Positions 6,891-16,159 of a DNA stretch of 34,778 nucleotides are shown here, piece after piece. The notes below the pieces were generated by a model. That model saw nothing but the letters and a program-made list of their open reading frames with translations, had not been told where the DNA came from and searched no databases. Within the stretch, counting starts at the first letter, position 1. Every line of letters starts with the position of its first letter. The DNA is from Bacillota bacterium (GTDB lineage Bacteria > Bacillota > Negativicutes > Sporomusales > CTSoil-080), in assembly GCA_017889725.1 (NCBI GenBank), contig JAGGAE010000033.1, forward strand, positions 1 to 34,778, in the 5' to 3' direction. The translations under genes were made by a program, and so were the position numbers.

Positions 6891-9071
6891 ATGTCATTGT
6901 TTTCGAAGAACATGAAAAAGTTTCTTAGTCAGCCGATCAATTGGCATGTTGGGCCGTTAACGCGCCGTATTGTCTTAGGGCTGGCGTTTTTTTCGGCATT
7001 TATGGTTATACTCTCCGCGGAGTTTCTCCCCGACAAAGTGCCATTACAGGTTGGGCAGGTGAGCGACAGAGATGTCATTGCACCACGCTCCGTGTCTTAT
7101 GTGAATGTAGTTAAAACTAAAAAACTGGAAGAAGAGGTACTGGCAAACGTAGCCAGTGTGTATGATTTTGATGTTTCGGTGGCCCCTAAGGCCGAGGAAC
7201 TGGTTACAACGATTTTTCAGCTGGCTCGAAGTGTAGCGGCGGATAATACGTTAACAACAGTTGAACAGAAATCGGCGAAACTGCAAAACGGATTGCCCGT
7301 TCCTTTACCTGCCAGTACGCTTACTAGCCTTTCAAGCCTGGATACAACGTCGCTTCTGAGGGCGGAAGAGCATACAAAAAGTATTTTACGGAAATATTTT
7401 CAACGCGGAGTTCGCGATGATGGCTATGAGGCAGATCGCAAAAACATTGTGCTTGATACGGAACAACTAGGGCTCGGGAAAAGTGCAGAAGCCGCGGTAG
7501 CAGGTGTAGCGCAGGTTTTACTTAAACCTAACTTCATTATGAATGTACGGGAAACGGATAAAAGGAAGCAGGTGGCGTTGCAGAGTGTTGAACCAGTGCG
7601 GGAAACGGCCAAGAAAGGGGAAATACTTGTACGCCGGGGCGATGTTGTCAGTGAAGAGCAAATTCACGTTATGGAGGAGCTGGGGCTTCACAGGGGCGAT
7701 ATTAATAAGGCGCGAATTTTTGGTTTAACGGTATTTGTACTGCTTTTAATGGGATTTGTTTTAGGGTTTCTCTATAAGTTTGAACAGCAAATACTGCAGA
7801 GTGACTTAAAAATGGCCCTGCTTGGGCTTATTATCGTGGTGTCTTTGCTGGTAGGAAAAGCTGCGCATTATTATTCGGATTTTGCTGCACCGCTTGCTAT
7901 CGGTGCCTTGTTAACTACTATCCTTATTGATGCCAGAATTGGGATTATTGTAAACGTTGCTGTGGCAATGCTGTTTGGCGTGATTGCCGATCATGATCTC
8001 AGAGCCGTGGAAGTGGCCCTTTTTGGAGGTATGGTCGGGATATATAGTGTATCTAAAATGCGCCATGGATATAGTTTGGTTAAAACCGGTTTATATATAG
8101 CGGCGATGAATTTTATTGTTATCGGTGCTACAGGATTAGTGGATCAGGTCAATCCGGCCCAGCTTTTAACGCAAGGAATGCAGGGAATTCTAGGCGGGGT
8201 AGTGGCTGCTGTTATTACGATTGGTCTTCTCCCGTACTTAGAGCATGCGTTTAATGTAACTACTTCGTATAAATTAATGGAACTGGCGAATCCTGGACAT
8301 CCTCTTTTGCAAAGCTTACTCTTGGAAGCTCCGGGAACTTATCATCACAGTTTAGTGGTAGGCAATTTGGCCGAAACGGCAGCGGATTTAATAGGAGCAG
8401 ATCCTGTTAGTGTGCGGGTAGGCGCGTATTATCACGATATCGGCAAGATAAAGCGCCCATATTTCTTTGTGGAAAATCAGGCAGAAGGTGAAAATCCGCA
8501 TGATAAAATCGCGCCGTCTTTAAGTACACTGATTATTACCTCCCATATTAAAGATGGCGTTGACCTATGTCGGGAATACAAATTGCCCCAAATAGTGATT
8601 GATGTTATTCAACAGCATCATGGCACTATGTTGGTATCTTATTTTTATAAACGGGCAACTGAAACGGAACATAGTGAGTGTATTTTTGAAGCCGATTTTC
8701 GTTATGAAGGGCCCCGCCCCAAGACGAAAGAAGCCGCGCTTGTCATGTTGGCCGATGCCAGTGAAGCAGCTGTGCGTGCCCTTTCGCGCCCTAATGTTAA
8801 TCGCATAGAAGCAACTGTACGTAAGTTAGTTCGGCAACGGCTTAATGACGGACAACTTGACGAGTGTGATTTAACACTAAAGGATCTTAATGTAATTGGC
8901 GATGTTTTTACCAGAGTATTATCCAGTATGTTTCATAACCGTATAGAATATCCGGACGCTTTAAAGGAGCTTGAGAGGAGAAAAACGAAGAATGGAAGTA
9001 GTTCTAAGCAACCAGCAGGAAAAGATGCTGATAACATCGCAAATGGAAGAAACAGTGATGGCTGTACTTAG
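6891..9071 (+). CDS. pgpH: 7TM-HD family cyclic-di-AMP phosphodiesterase (PgpH/YqfF)
   Basis: 726 aa. The order is a short cytoplasmic N-terminus, TM1 (about 25-45), an extracytoplasmic 7TMR-HDED domain (about 50-270), a block of hydrophobic segments (about 275-480) and the cytoplasmic HD domain (about 485-690). HD residues are visible: the HH pair near 485, [10 protein letters not shown] near 511-520 (the HD dyad), and further His residues in ITSHIKDG and IQQHHGT. Listeria PgpH and relatives hydrolyse c-di-AMP to 5'-pApA and so influence osmolyte and K+ control. Gene order yqfD-pgpH-ybeY-dgkA is conserved. The start ATG follows GGAG; the 3' end overlaps ybeY by 80 nt. Confidence 0.92.
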   Translation: MSLFSKNMKKFLSQPINWHVGPLTRRIVLGLAFFSAFMVILSAEFLPDKVPLQVGQVSDRDVIAPRSVSYVNVVKTKKLEEEVLANVASVYDFDVSVAPKAEELVTTIFQLARSVAADNTLTTVEQKSAKLQNGLPVPLPASTLTSLSSLDTTSLLRAEEHTKSILRKYFQRGVRDDGYEADRKNIVLDTEQLGLGKSAEAAVAGVAQVLLKPNFIMNVRETDKRKQVALQSVEPVRETAKKGEILVRRGDVVSEEQIHVMEELGLHRGDINKARIFGLTVFVLLLMGFVLGFLYKFEQQILQSDLKMALLGLIIVVSLLVGKAAHYYSDFAAPLAIGALLTTILIDARIGIIVNVAVAMLFGVIADHDLRAVEVALFGGMVGIYSVSKMRHGYSLVKTGLYIAAMNFIVIGATGLVDQVNPAQLLTQGMQGILGGVVAAVITIGLLPYLEHAFNVTTSYKLMELANPGHPLLQSLLLEAPGTYHHSLVVGNLAETAADLIGADPVSVRVGAYYHDIGKIKRPYFFVENQAEGENPHDKIAPSLSTLIITSHIKDGVDLCREYKLPQIVIDVIQQHHGTMLVSYFYKRATETEHSECIFEADFRYEGPRPKTKEAALVMLADASEAAVRALSRPNVNRIEATVRKLVRQRLNDGQLDECDLTLKDLNVIGDVFTRVLSSMFHNRIEYPDALKELERRKTKNGSSSKQPAGKDADNIANGRNSDGCT

Positions 9072-9465
9072 TAAAGCGGCTGAAGTGCTAACTCTTAGTG
9101 AATGCAGCGAAGTCAGTGTAGTCTTTGTGGATGATGAAGCTATCCGGGAATTGAATCGCGATTACCGGGGCAAAGATATGGCGACGGATGTATTGTCGTT
9201 TGCGTTGGAAGAAGGAGAAGAACCGGAAATCATCGGTGGTCCCGAGGAAGCCTTACTAGGCGATATTATTATTTCGCTGGAAACGGCGAACCGGCAGGCA
9301 CAGGAATATGGACACAGTCCGGAGCGGGAGCTCGCGTATCTTGCGGTACACGGCATGCTCCATCTGGTAGGATATGACCATGAGCAGGAAGACGATAAAG
9401 CGAAAATGCGCCGGCAAGAGGAAGAAATTTTAATGGCCCTTGGTATTAACCGGGGTGAAGAATAA
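8992..9465 (+). CDS. ybeY: Endoribonuclease YbeY (rRNA maturation factor)
   Basis: 157 aa. The diagnostic zinc motif [11 protein letters not shown] (residues 120-130; H120, H124, H130) is present, along with the upstream [10 protein letters not shown] segment. YbeY is a single-strand endoribonuclease acting in 16S rRNA 3'-end maturation and ribosome quality control. I chose ATG 8992, preceded by GAGAGGAG, over the in-frame ATG at 8971. Its first 80 nt overlap the pgpH end in another frame, implying translational coupling. Confidence 0.93.
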   Translation: MEVVLSNQQEKMLITSQMEETVMAVLSKAAEVLTLSECSEVSVVFVDDEAIRELNRDYRGKDMATDVLSFALEEGEEPEIIGGPEEALLGDIIISLETANRQAQEYGHSPERELAYLAVHGMLHLVGYDHEQEDDKAKMRRQEEEILMALGINRGEE

Positions 9466-9477
9466 AAGGGAGTACCC

Positions 9478-9834
9478 ATGACCAGAAGGAATTGGGCCAA
9501 AACATTTTTTTGTGCTTGGACCGGTGTGACCTACGGGTTCGTAACGCAGCGCAATATGAAAGTGCATGCCGCAGTTGCTGTGATAGTGCTTGTGGCTGCT
9601 TGGAAATTGGAGGTTTCACCGGTCGAATGGGTTATCTTGATACTGACTATAGCCGGGGTTATTGCCACTGAACTCTTGAATACCGCGGTGGAAGCGGCAG
9701 TGGACTTATTTTCGCCTGAGTTTCATCCTTTGGCTAAAATAGCCAAGGATACTTCTGCCGGGGCTGTGCTGGTTATGGCAATGGCCTCGGTGGTTGTTGG
9801 CTGTTTGATTTTTATAAGGCGGCTGATTGGTTAA
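9478..9834 (+). CDS. dgkA: Diacylglycerol kinase family protein (DgkA; probably undecaprenol kinase)
   Basis: 118 aa, a small integral membrane kinase with three hydrophobic helices (about 33-50, 53-70 and 93-114). The family signature ELLNTAVEAAVDL (about residues 63-75) includes the catalytic Glu and the NTAxE motif. In Gram-positive relatives the enzyme mainly phosphorylates undecaprenol rather than diacylglycerol, feeding the lipid carrier pool for wall synthesis. It is 12 nt downstream of ybeY with AAAGGGAG before the ATG. Confidence 0.92.
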   Translation: MTRRNWAKTFFCAWTGVTYGFVTQRNMKVHAAVAVIVLVAAWKLEVSPVEWVILILTIAGVIATELLNTAVEAAVDLFSPEFHPLAKIAKDTSAGAVLVMAMASVVVGCLIFIRRLIG

Positions 9835-9854
9835 AGAAGGGAAAGATATATATC

Positions 9855-10259
9855 ATGGAAGAACTACTTAAGGCGGCAAAGCTTGCCAGAACCAAAGCCT
9901 ATGCGCCTTATTCACATTTTTTCGTAGGCGCTGCGGTTAGGGGAGCAAGCGGTAAAATTTATACTGGTTGCAATATTGAAAATGCTTCTTACGGACTGAC
10001 TAATTGTGCTGAACGGACTGCGATTTTTAAGGCAGTTTCGGAAGGAGAAACGCAGTTAACCGCCCTTGCAGTAATAGCGGATTCGCCAGAACCAGTTGCC
10101 CCGTGTGGTGCCTGTCGGCAGGTTATCGCCGAGTTTGGGATTACTACCGTGTTGATGGCTAATACCGGGGGAAAAACATGTACTGTGTCTAGTGAGCAAC
10201 TGTTGCCATGGGGCTTTTCAAAGACAGATTTGCCAGGAAAGGATAAACATCATGAGTGA
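9855..10259 (+). CDS. cdd: Cytidine deaminase
   Basis: 134 aa homotetrameric-type Cdd. Zinc and catalytic residues are visible: C51-A-E53 in NCAERTA, and P-C84-G-A-C87 in VAPCGACRQV. It converts (deoxy)cytidine to (deoxy)uridine in pyrimidine salvage. The start ATG 9855 follows GGGAAAG. The stop overlaps the era start by 8 nt, as in the classic Firmicute order dgkA-cdd-era. Confidence 0.95.
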   Translation: MEELLKAAKLARTKAYAPYSHFFVGAAVRGASGKIYTGCNIENASYGLTNCAERTAIFKAVSEGETQLTALAVIADSPEPVAPCGACRQVIAEFGITTVLMANTGGKTCTVSSEQLLPWGFSKTDLPGKDKHHE

Positions 10260-11142
10260 GGTATTTAAATCAGGTTTTGTTGCAGTAATAGGCCGACCGA
10301 ATGTAGGAAAATCCACATTGGTCAACAGTTTGGTAGGTCAAAAGATTGCGATTATGTCGGATAAACCGCAAACTACCCGCAACAAGATTTTGTGCATTTT
10401 AAATGTTTCGGATGCACAGATTTTGTTTATTGATACACCGGGTATTCATAAGCCCCGTCATAAGCTGGGCGAATATATGGTAAAGACGGCGGAAAATACC
10501 CTGCGGGAAGTGGATGTTATCCTGTTTGTGGTGGATATCACCGAAGAGCCGGGGGCAGGAGAACAATATATACTGGAACGTTTGAAAAACGTGTCTACCC
10601 CGGTGGTTCTGGTCATTAATAAAATTGATAAAGTACCTTACACTCAGGTTCTTCCCGCTATCGACAAGTATCGAGAAAAGCGCGAATTTGCTGCTGTTGT
10701 CCCTATTTCAGCTGCGCAAGAAACAAATCTGGACAATCTTGTGGCGGAAATCAAGAATCATCTGGAACCGGGTCCAAAATATTATCCCGAGGATATGATT
10801 ACAGACCAGCCGGAACGTATGTTGATTGCTGAGCTTATTAGAGAGAAGGTTCTTCATTGTACCAGGGAAGAGATTCCGCATGCCATTGCTGTTGAAATTG
10901 AAGAGATTATTGTTCGCCCCAATGAGGATCTTTATATTCGGGCCGTAATCTATGTGGAACGGGATTCTCAGAAGGGAATTGTAATTGGTGCCGGAGGCCA
11001 AGTACTCAAAGAGGTAGGACAGAAGGCCAGGTTAGATATTGAGAATTTGTTAGGTTCTAAAGCCTTTTTGGATTTATGGGTAAAGGTGAAAAAGGATTGG
11101 CGCAACCGATCAGGGGTACTAAAAAACTTGGGTTATGAGTAG
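10252..11142 (+). CDS. era: GTPase Era
   Basis: 296 aa. The G-domain motifs are G1 GRPNVGKS (residues 14-21), G2 around KPQTTRNKI, G3 DTPG and G4 NKID, followed by a C-terminal KH domain with GIVIGAGGQVLKEVG. Era binds the 16S rRNA 3' end and checks 30S maturation, functionally linked to YbeY upstream. I chose ATG 10252, overlapping the cdd stop, because the frame open from 10192 merely reads through cdd; an AGGAAAGG lies upstream within cdd. Confidence 0.96.
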   Translation: MSEVFKSGFVAVIGRPNVGKSTLVNSLVGQKIAIMSDKPQTTRNKILCILNVSDAQILFIDTPGIHKPRHKLGEYMVKTAENTLREVDVILFVVDITEEPGAGEQYILERLKNVSTPVVLVINKIDKVPYTQVLPAIDKYREKREFAAVVPISAAQETNLDNLVAEIKNHLEPGPKYYPEDMITDQPERMLIAELIREKVLHCTREEIPHAIAVEIEEIIVRPNEDLYIRAVIYVERDSQKGIVIGAGGQVLKEVGQKARLDIENLLGSKAFLDLWVKVKKDWRNRSGVLKNLGYE

Positions 11143-11167
11143 CCGGGGGTAGTTCGGAGGTAGAGAC

Positions 11168-12427
11168 ATGCTGACATTTACAGAGGTTTTTCTAAGTCAG
11201 CTTATTGGCCAATTAGTTATTGATAAGGTCGGGAAAAAAGTGGGAAAAGTGGTGGATGTGCTTATTGTACATGAGCCAGGATTTCCCCGGGTTGTCGGTA
11301 TCAAGGTGAAACGAAGTTTTGAATCGGTAGTAATTGGCGAGTTTGCGCTGGCTATGATGAATAAGCAAATTGTTTCACTGTCCATTTTGCGCAATGACAT
11401 TCAGCCGCTAGAACTTAGTGGCAATGAAATTTTTTTGCGCCGAGATCTTATGGACCGGCAAATTGTGGATATTGACGGGGCTAAGGTGGTTCGAGTGAAT
11501 GACCTCAAGCTTGCCCAAGTCAATAATGAATACCGACTAATGGCTGTGGATATTGGGCTTAGGGGTCTTGTTCGCCGTTTGGGAGTTGAACGTATCTTAA
11601 AGAAAGTAGCGGGCTGGTTTTCCAAAGATGTGTCGGAAAAACTGATATCTTGGGATTATGTTGATATGATTACACCAGATTTATCAGCCATTAAACTTTC
11701 AGTGGCACAAGGAAAGCTGGCTTCGCTTCATCCGCATGATGTAGCGCAAATTGTAAGTGAGCTTAGCGCACCGGACCGGTCGGCTATTTTTCAGACCCTG
11801 AATGCTGAAAAAGCGGCCGAAACATTGGCTGAAATGGAGACAGACTTGCAAGCTTCTATTTTAGAAGAAATGAGCTCAGACCGGGCGGCCGATATTCTGG
11901 AAATGATGGCTACTGATGATGCCGCGGATGTTCTCAATGAAATGGAAGAAGACAAGGCCCAGGAACTCTTAAATAGGATGAAATATGAAGAGGCCGTTGA
12001 AGTCGGTGAACTGCGTGAATATGAAGAGGACGAGGCGGGAAGTCTCATGGCCACGGAATATATCGCCTTGCCGCAACACTTAACAGCGGATGAGACTATT
12101 AATGAACTTAGGCGGCTGGCTCCCGAGGCGGAAACTATATATTATATTTATGTAATTAACGAGGAAGAACATCTTGTTGGAGTACTCTCCTTGCGTGAAC
12201 TCATAGTGGCGCCTCCGCAGGCTAAATTGGCTGACCTGATGCAGCCAAGGGTTATTACCGTGGGGGATGAAGCTGCGGTAGAAGATGTTTTTAATTTGAT
12301 CCGCAAATACGATCTCTTGGCGGTACCGGTGACGGATGTGTCGGAAAAACTAGTGGGTATTATTACTGTCGATGATGTTATTGACGCGGCGTTGCCGCGG
12401 CGCAAACGTAATAAACTAAGATATTGA
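11168..12427 (+). CDS. PRC-barrel / MgtE N-domain / CBS-pair protein (no membrane domain)
   Basis: 419 aa, apparently soluble. There are two PRC-barrel-like regions (about 12-80 and 97-165). An MgtE_N superhelix follows (about 187-285), with repeats of the type SDRAADILEMMATDDAADVL. A CBS pair makes up the rest (about 295-345 and 357-410, ending GIITVDDVIDAA). In true MgtE channels the N and CBS domains gate a transmembrane Mg2+ pore; here the pore domain is missing, so a Mg2+- or nucleotide-sensing accessory role is likely, perhaps with a separate transporter. GGAGG precedes the start ATG. It is 25 nt downstream of era. Confidence 0.85.
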   Translation: MLTFTEVFLSQLIGQLVIDKVGKKVGKVVDVLIVHEPGFPRVVGIKVKRSFESVVIGEFALAMMNKQIVSLSILRNDIQPLELSGNEIFLRRDLMDRQIVDIDGAKVVRVNDLKLAQVNNEYRLMAVDIGLRGLVRRLGVERILKKVAGWFSKDVSEKLISWDYVDMITPDLSAIKLSVAQGKLASLHPHDVAQIVSELSAPDRSAIFQTLNAEKAAETLAEMETDLQASILEEMSSDRAADILEMMATDDAADVLNEMEEDKAQELLNRMKYEEAVEVGELREYEEDEAGSLMATEYIALPQHLTADETINELRRLAPEAETIYYIYVINEEEHLVGVLSLRELIVAPPQAKLADLMQPRVITVGDEAAVEDVFNLIRKYDLLAVPVTDVSEKLVGIITVDDVIDAALPRRKRNKLRY

Positions 12428-12640
12428 CCTGCCGTAAGTCTGAAAAATTAATTATACGTTTGTAAAGCCTAAAGGCTAAAGAATTAGTTCCGCTTGAACA
12501 TTTCTTTAGTCTCTTATTTTATTTGATATGCAGGAGAAGAGCAATAGTCAGTAGCTTTCCTAGGCTTTCTTTTTTACGAATAAACAAAAGGAGATAGGTT
12601 TCCTTTCAATGGGCTTTTTATGTATTACCTTGCTGGGTTA
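12428..12640. other. Intergenic region after the MgtE_N/CBS gene
   Basis: No gene seen. It contains a palindrome AGCCT-AA-AGGCT (12466-12477) that overlaps a possible longer stem CTAAAGA (12476-12482)/TCTTTAG (12503-12509) followed by a T-rich stretch, perhaps a weak terminator. A GCAGGA at 12530 recurs in other gaps of this window. Confidence 0.35.
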
Positions 12641-12669
12641 TTGACCGAAAGGGTACTAGATGGTATGAT
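12641..12669 (+). promoter_or_regulatory. Sigma-A promoter for the DUF502 gene
   Basis: TTGACC (12641-12646), a 17-nt spacer and TATGAT (12664-12669), 19 nt upstream of the AGAGAGGTGA ribosome binding site region and ATG at 12689. Confidence 0.75.
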
Positions 12670-12688
12670 TTGTAAAGAGAGGTGATTT

Positions 12689-13247
12689 ATGAAGTCTCTA
12701 TCTCATTATTTTCTTAGTGACGGTGTTTGCGGTTTATGAAATTTTAAATATTGCTGAAGCAATATTTGGTAAATTTTTGCCGGTTAAAATTCCAGGTCTT
12801 AGTTTGCTGGTAGGAATGGTAGTTATTATTGTAGTTGGCTGGATGTCGTCATTTTGGCTGTCGCAGCGGCTTATTGCTTTTGGCGAGTGGCTGCTCAGTA
12901 CCATACCGGTGGTTAAATTTATTTATAACAGTGTAAAACAGCTTTCTACCGCCGTTTTCGAAGCAGATCGCCTTTTAAATCAGGCGGTACTTGTGCCTTA
13001 CCCGCATCCTGGAGTCAAAGCGTTAGGCTTTATTATGTCGGATTTGCCGGAACATATGTCCTGCCTGCTCGACGAGGAACATGTATGTGTGTTCGTACCG
13101 ATGAGTGTCAATTTAACCAATGGATTTAATATTATCGTGCCGAAGAGGGATATAATATCTTTAGATGTTACAAGCGAAAGTGCTTTGCAATATGTCCTTA
13201 CTGCCGGGGCGGTTATGCCGAGGCAGCAAGAGGACACAAAATCTTAG
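12689..13247 (+). CDS. DUF502 membrane protein, reading frame broken near the 5' end
   Basis: The promoter, the AGAGAGGTGATTT ribosome binding site and ATG 12689 are intact and encode MKSLSHYFLS, which matches the usual DUF502 N-terminus (M-K-x-L-x-x-Y-F-L). That frame then stops at TGA 12737. The rest of the protein (VTVFAVYEILNIAE onwards, 176 aa) is in another frame from about 12714. The family's expected hydrophobic G-L-L-V-L-L-P-like stretch of TM1 is missing, so roughly 25-30 nt appear to be deleted. The remaining part has TM2 (about SLLVGMVVIIVVGWMSSFWL) and the conserved IPVVKFIYNSVKQL and PHPGVKALGFI segments. Family function is unknown. GTG 12717 could serve as a start but has no ribosome binding site. 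Confidence 0.8.
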
Positions 13248-13260
13248 GGAGAGATGCGAT

Positions 13261-14604
13261 ATCGACCCGTCGTTAGGGATTTTTGAGCTAATTATTACAT
13301 TTATATTAGTACTTGTGAATGGTTTTTTTGTAGTAGCGGAATTTTCTTTGGTAAAAATCCGTAAAACCCGCCTGGAAGAACTTTCCCTTCAGGGGAATAA
13401 CCGCGCTAAGCTGGCGATAAAAATATTGGCTACTTTTGACACATATTTAGGAGCTACGCAGCTTGGAATTACTTTGGCTTCTCTGGCATTAGGCTGGTTG
13501 GGTGAACCTGCGATAGCTTCCCTGATTAGCCCGATTTTTACTTCCTATTTTCCTGACTCTTCCTGGCTGGTACATACCATCAGCTTTGCGATTGGTTTTA
13601 TCATTATCACTTTTATGCATATTGTACTGGGAGAGCTTGTCCCTAAGTCAATGGCTATATATCGCGCAGAGAAAGTGGTGCTTTGGATCGTTTGGCCGTT
13701 GTTTATTTTTCATAAATTAGGTTATCCCATTATTGTGCTGTTCAATAAAGCCGCTAGGACTATTATGGCTCTGCTCGGCATAAAACCGGTAAGTGAAGGG
13801 GAATTGGCTCATTCCGAAGAAGAACTACGCATGCTTGTTAATGCTAGCCATCGGGGCGGTGTGCTTGACGAGATGGAAAGTGAGCTTATTGATAATGTTT
13901 TTGACTTTGCGGACCGACTGGCTAGGGAGGTTATGGTTCCCCGGCAGGATATGATTTGTTTGTTTACGGATGACTCTTTCGAAGAAAATATGAAAGTTGT
14001 GCGTGATACAGGGCATACACGATATCCTGTATGCGTGGAAGATAAGGATCATGTTGTCGGCATGATTCATATTCGCGACCTTATGGATATAAATACCTGT
14101 GGGACTGACCAGGATATCAAAAGCATTATGCGGGAAATATTAGTGGTACCCGAAGGTATGTCGGTAGCAAAACTGCTTCAATTTATGAGGCGGAAACGGA
14201 CGCATCTGGCGGTAGTGGCTGATGAATATGGCGGTACCGCAGGGCTGGTAGCCATGGAGGATGTTCTGGAAGAGATTGTAGGAGATATTCAGGATGAGCA
14301 TGATGAAGAGGATATTGATATCCAGCGCTTCCCTGACGGCAGTTTTGAATTTGAAGGCCGGGTACTCCTGGATGAAGTGGCGGAGCTCCTGAATATTGAG
14401 TTAGAGGAACATGAAGAGGATACTATCGGCGGTTACGTGTTTGGTATTTTAGGGCGAAGACCGGAGCCCGGAGATGCGCTAACTATCGGCAATTACACTT
14501 TTACGGTGTTACGGGTCAATGGTTTTAGGGTAGTGCGGGTTAATGCCCAGCCAATTGCCTGTGAGCAGGAAGCGGAAGATGAGCAGAACTCCGACCAGGT
14601 GTAA
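13261..14604 (+). CDS. CNNM/CorC-type transporter (hemolysin-family: DUF21 + CBS pair + CorC_HlyC)
   Basis: About 447 aa. DUF21/CNNM membrane domain (about 1-190, starting DPSLGIFELIITF and including NGFFVVAEFSLVKIRKTR), CBS pair (about 200-325) and C-terminal CorC_HlyC domain (about 340-430, with DEVAELLNIELEEHE and TIGGYVFGILGRRPEPGD). Proteins of this class are linked to Mg2+/Co2+ export. The expected start codon position (13261) reads ATC, with GGGAGAG 7-8 nt upstream; no ATG, GTG or TTG exists in frame between the DUF502 stop and the GTG at 13315, which would delete half of TM1. An in-frame ATG at 13165 lies inside DUF502 and is unlikely. The start is therefore uncertain. Confidence 0.85.
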   Translation: MDPSLGIFELIITFILVLVNGFFVVAEFSLVKIRKTRLEELSLQGNNRAKLAIKILATFDTYLGATQLGITLASLALGWLGEPAIASLISPIFTSYFPDSSWLVHTISFAIGFIIITFMHIVLGELVPKSMAIYRAEKVVLWIVWPLFIFHKLGYPIIVLFNKAARTIMALLGIKPVSEGELAHSEEELRMLVNASHRGGVLDEMESELIDNVFDFADRLAREVMVPRQDMICLFTDDSFEENMKVVRDTGHTRYPVCVEDKDHVVGMIHIRDLMDINTCGTDQDIKSIMREILVVPEGMSVAKLLQFMRRKRTHLAVVADEYGGTAGLVAMEDVLEEIVGDIQDEHDEEDIDIQRFPDGSFEFEGRVLLDEVAELLNIELEEHEEDTIGGYVFGILGRRPEPGDALTIGNYTFTVLRVNGFRVVRVNAQPIACEQEAEDEQNSDQV

Positions 14605-14646
14605 ATGACTTGAATTCAATCTTTACTCGCGGGAAGGATGGGAGCA

Positions 14647-14772
14647 ATGTTGATACAGGATTTAATGTGGGATGTTTTTAGTAATACCGGCGATGTTGCG
14701 GCTTATCTTTTATATCGGAAATACCAGAAGCACCGTTCGGGCAATGAACCAGTAGTTCGTGGCGGAGAGTAG
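14647..14772 (+). CDS. yqzL: YqzL family small protein
   Basis: 41 aa (MLIQDLMWDVFSNTGDVAAY...). It matches the tiny YqzL family: an N-terminal W-x-h-F-x-x-T-G-x-h-x-x-Y-L-L pattern followed by a basic tail. YqzL lies between era and recO in Bacillus, and here it lies directly upstream of recO, supporting the call. ATG 14647 was chosen over ATG 14638 because GGAAGG (14632-14637) ends right against the earlier ATG but is 9 nt from this one. Function is unknown. The stop is 11 nt from recO. Confidence 0.8.
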   Translation: MLIQDLMWDVFSNTGDVAAYLLYRKYQKHRSGNEPVVRGGE

Positions 14773-14783
14773 AGTGAAGGTAA

Positions 14784-15515
14784 ATGGGGCAATATAAAAC
14801 GGAAGCCATCCTGCTGGTTGTGCGTGATTGGGACGACAACTCAAGGATGGTGACTTTGTTTTCAAGGGATTTTGGTAAAATTTCGGCGGTAGCATATGGA
14901 GCCAGGCGTCCTAGAAATCAAATGGCCGGAACGATTCAGCCTTTCGTACAGGCGGATTTATCGTTGTTGCCTGGTAAAACGTATGACTCTATTCGACAAT
15001 GCGAGATTGTGTCTTCGTTTCGGGATATCAGGGAAGATCTTACCAAAATGGCGTATGCTAATTTTCTTGCTGAACTGGTAATTGAATTATGGCCGGAACG
15101 GGAGGCGGAACCGGCGGTTTTTGAGTTGCTTTTAGGGGCGCTTACTATGATGAAAACACGAAATCCGCGTATTACCGCACTGGCTGGAGCGCTTCAACTT
15201 CTGACTTTGGCCGGTTTTAGTCCGTCGATGACAGAATGCGCTACTTGCGGTGAAGCGTTAATTCTGCCGGCTGCGTTTGAAGTGGCGGCTGGTGGGGCAG
15301 TATGCTTGCACTGTGCACAATCGGGGGCAAACGAGTTTTCATGCGAGGCAGCTGCTTTTTGCTCAAGATTATTAGGTCTGGACTGGCAGAACCCCGGTAG
15401 CTTTTCGGTAACGGGTGCTGTATTAATGCAAACGGAGAAGATTTTGTCCGAGTTTATTACTTACTGTTTGGATAAAAAGTTAAAATCGCTTGCTTTTATT
15501 GCCGCTATTTCTTAG
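14784..15515 (+). CDS. recO: DNA repair protein RecO
   Basis: 243 aa, family-typical. An N-terminal OB fold (about 1-80) contains AYGARRPRNQMAG, and a helical C-terminal part carries a zinc-binding C4 motif (C152-A-T-C155 and C174-L-H-C177). RecO loads RecA and anneals single-strand DNA with RecR in gap repair. A weak GAAGG precedes the ATG; probable coupling to yqzL. Confidence 0.93.
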   Translation: MGQYKTEAILLVVRDWDDNSRMVTLFSRDFGKISAVAYGARRPRNQMAGTIQPFVQADLSLLPGKTYDSIRQCEIVSSFRDIREDLTKMAYANFLAELVIELWPEREAEPAVFELLLGALTMMKTRNPRITALAGALQLLTLAGFSPSMTECATCGEALILPAAFEVAAGGAVCLHCAQSGANEFSCEAAAFCSRLLGLDWQNPGSFSVTGAVLMQTEKILSEFITYCLDKKLKSLAFIAAIS

Positions 15516-15577
15516 GGGATAAAAAAGCAGTGCTTGGAGAAAATAGGTATAACCACCATGATGAAGGGGGCGCAGGG

Positions 15578-16015
15578 ATGGAAGAAATCACACTGGCCAA
15601 AATTGACCTAATCCGGGAACGAACAGGAATTTCTTATCGGGAAGCGCGGGATGTTTTAATTAAAACGCAGGGAGATGTAGTGGAGGCGCTCGTTGAACTG
15701 GAAGGACATAAAAAAAACCATTGGACAGAAGAGTTTTCGGTAAAATCCGGTGAAGTCATAGATAAAGTAAAAGATCTTATCCGGGAAGGCAATGTTACTA
15801 AAATCCGGGTTAAGCATGATGACAAGGTGTTGGTAGAAATACCGGTAACTCTGGGCGCAATTGGGGCAGTTGTTTTGCCGCAACTTGCGGCGCTCGGCGT
15901 TTTGGTGGCCGTATTTAAACGTTGCACTATTGAGGTGGTGCGCGGTGAGTCCAGTGAGGAACGGGAGGATATGGTCGGGACGGAAGAACGGGAGTCGAAT
16001 CATAATAAACTTTAA
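15578..16015 (+). CDS. DUF4342 domain protein with N-terminal UBA/EF-Ts-like helix bundle
   Basis: 145 aa from ATG 15578, preceded by AAGGGGG; the frame is also open from 15530, but that start has no good ribosome binding site. Residues 1-45 (IDLIRERTGISYREARDVLIKTQGDVVEALVELE) look like the UBA-like N-domain of EF-Ts. Residues about 50-128 form the DUF4342 part, with IREGNVTKIRVKHDDKVLVEIPVT and a hydrophobic glycine/alanine-rich stretch (about 88-112) that may be a membrane hairpin. The tail is acidic. Function unknown. Confidence 0.8.
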   Translation: MEEITLAKIDLIRERTGISYREARDVLIKTQGDVVEALVELEGHKKNHWTEEFSVKSGEVIDKVKDLIREGNVTKIRVKHDDKVLVEIPVTLGAIGAVVLPQLAALGVLVAVFKRCTIEVVRGESSEEREDMVGTEERESNHNKL

Positions 16016-16040
16016 AGAGTATTGATAAAGATATTGTTAA

Positions 16041-16066
16041 AAATCCCCCAACGGGGGATTTTTTTA
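16041..16066 (+). terminator. Intrinsic terminator after the DUF4342 gene
   Basis: AAATCCCCC (16041-16049), AAC loop, GGGGGATTT (16053-16061), followed by a T tract. It closes the yqfC-to-DUF4342 run. Confidence 0.9.
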
Positions 16067-16159
16067 TTGGCTATTCCTGCCAAAAAGCAGGAGAGTTAAT
16101 CGTAATAGCGAATTACTATAAATAGATAAATTAATTGCAAATTAAAGGATGTGCTAACG

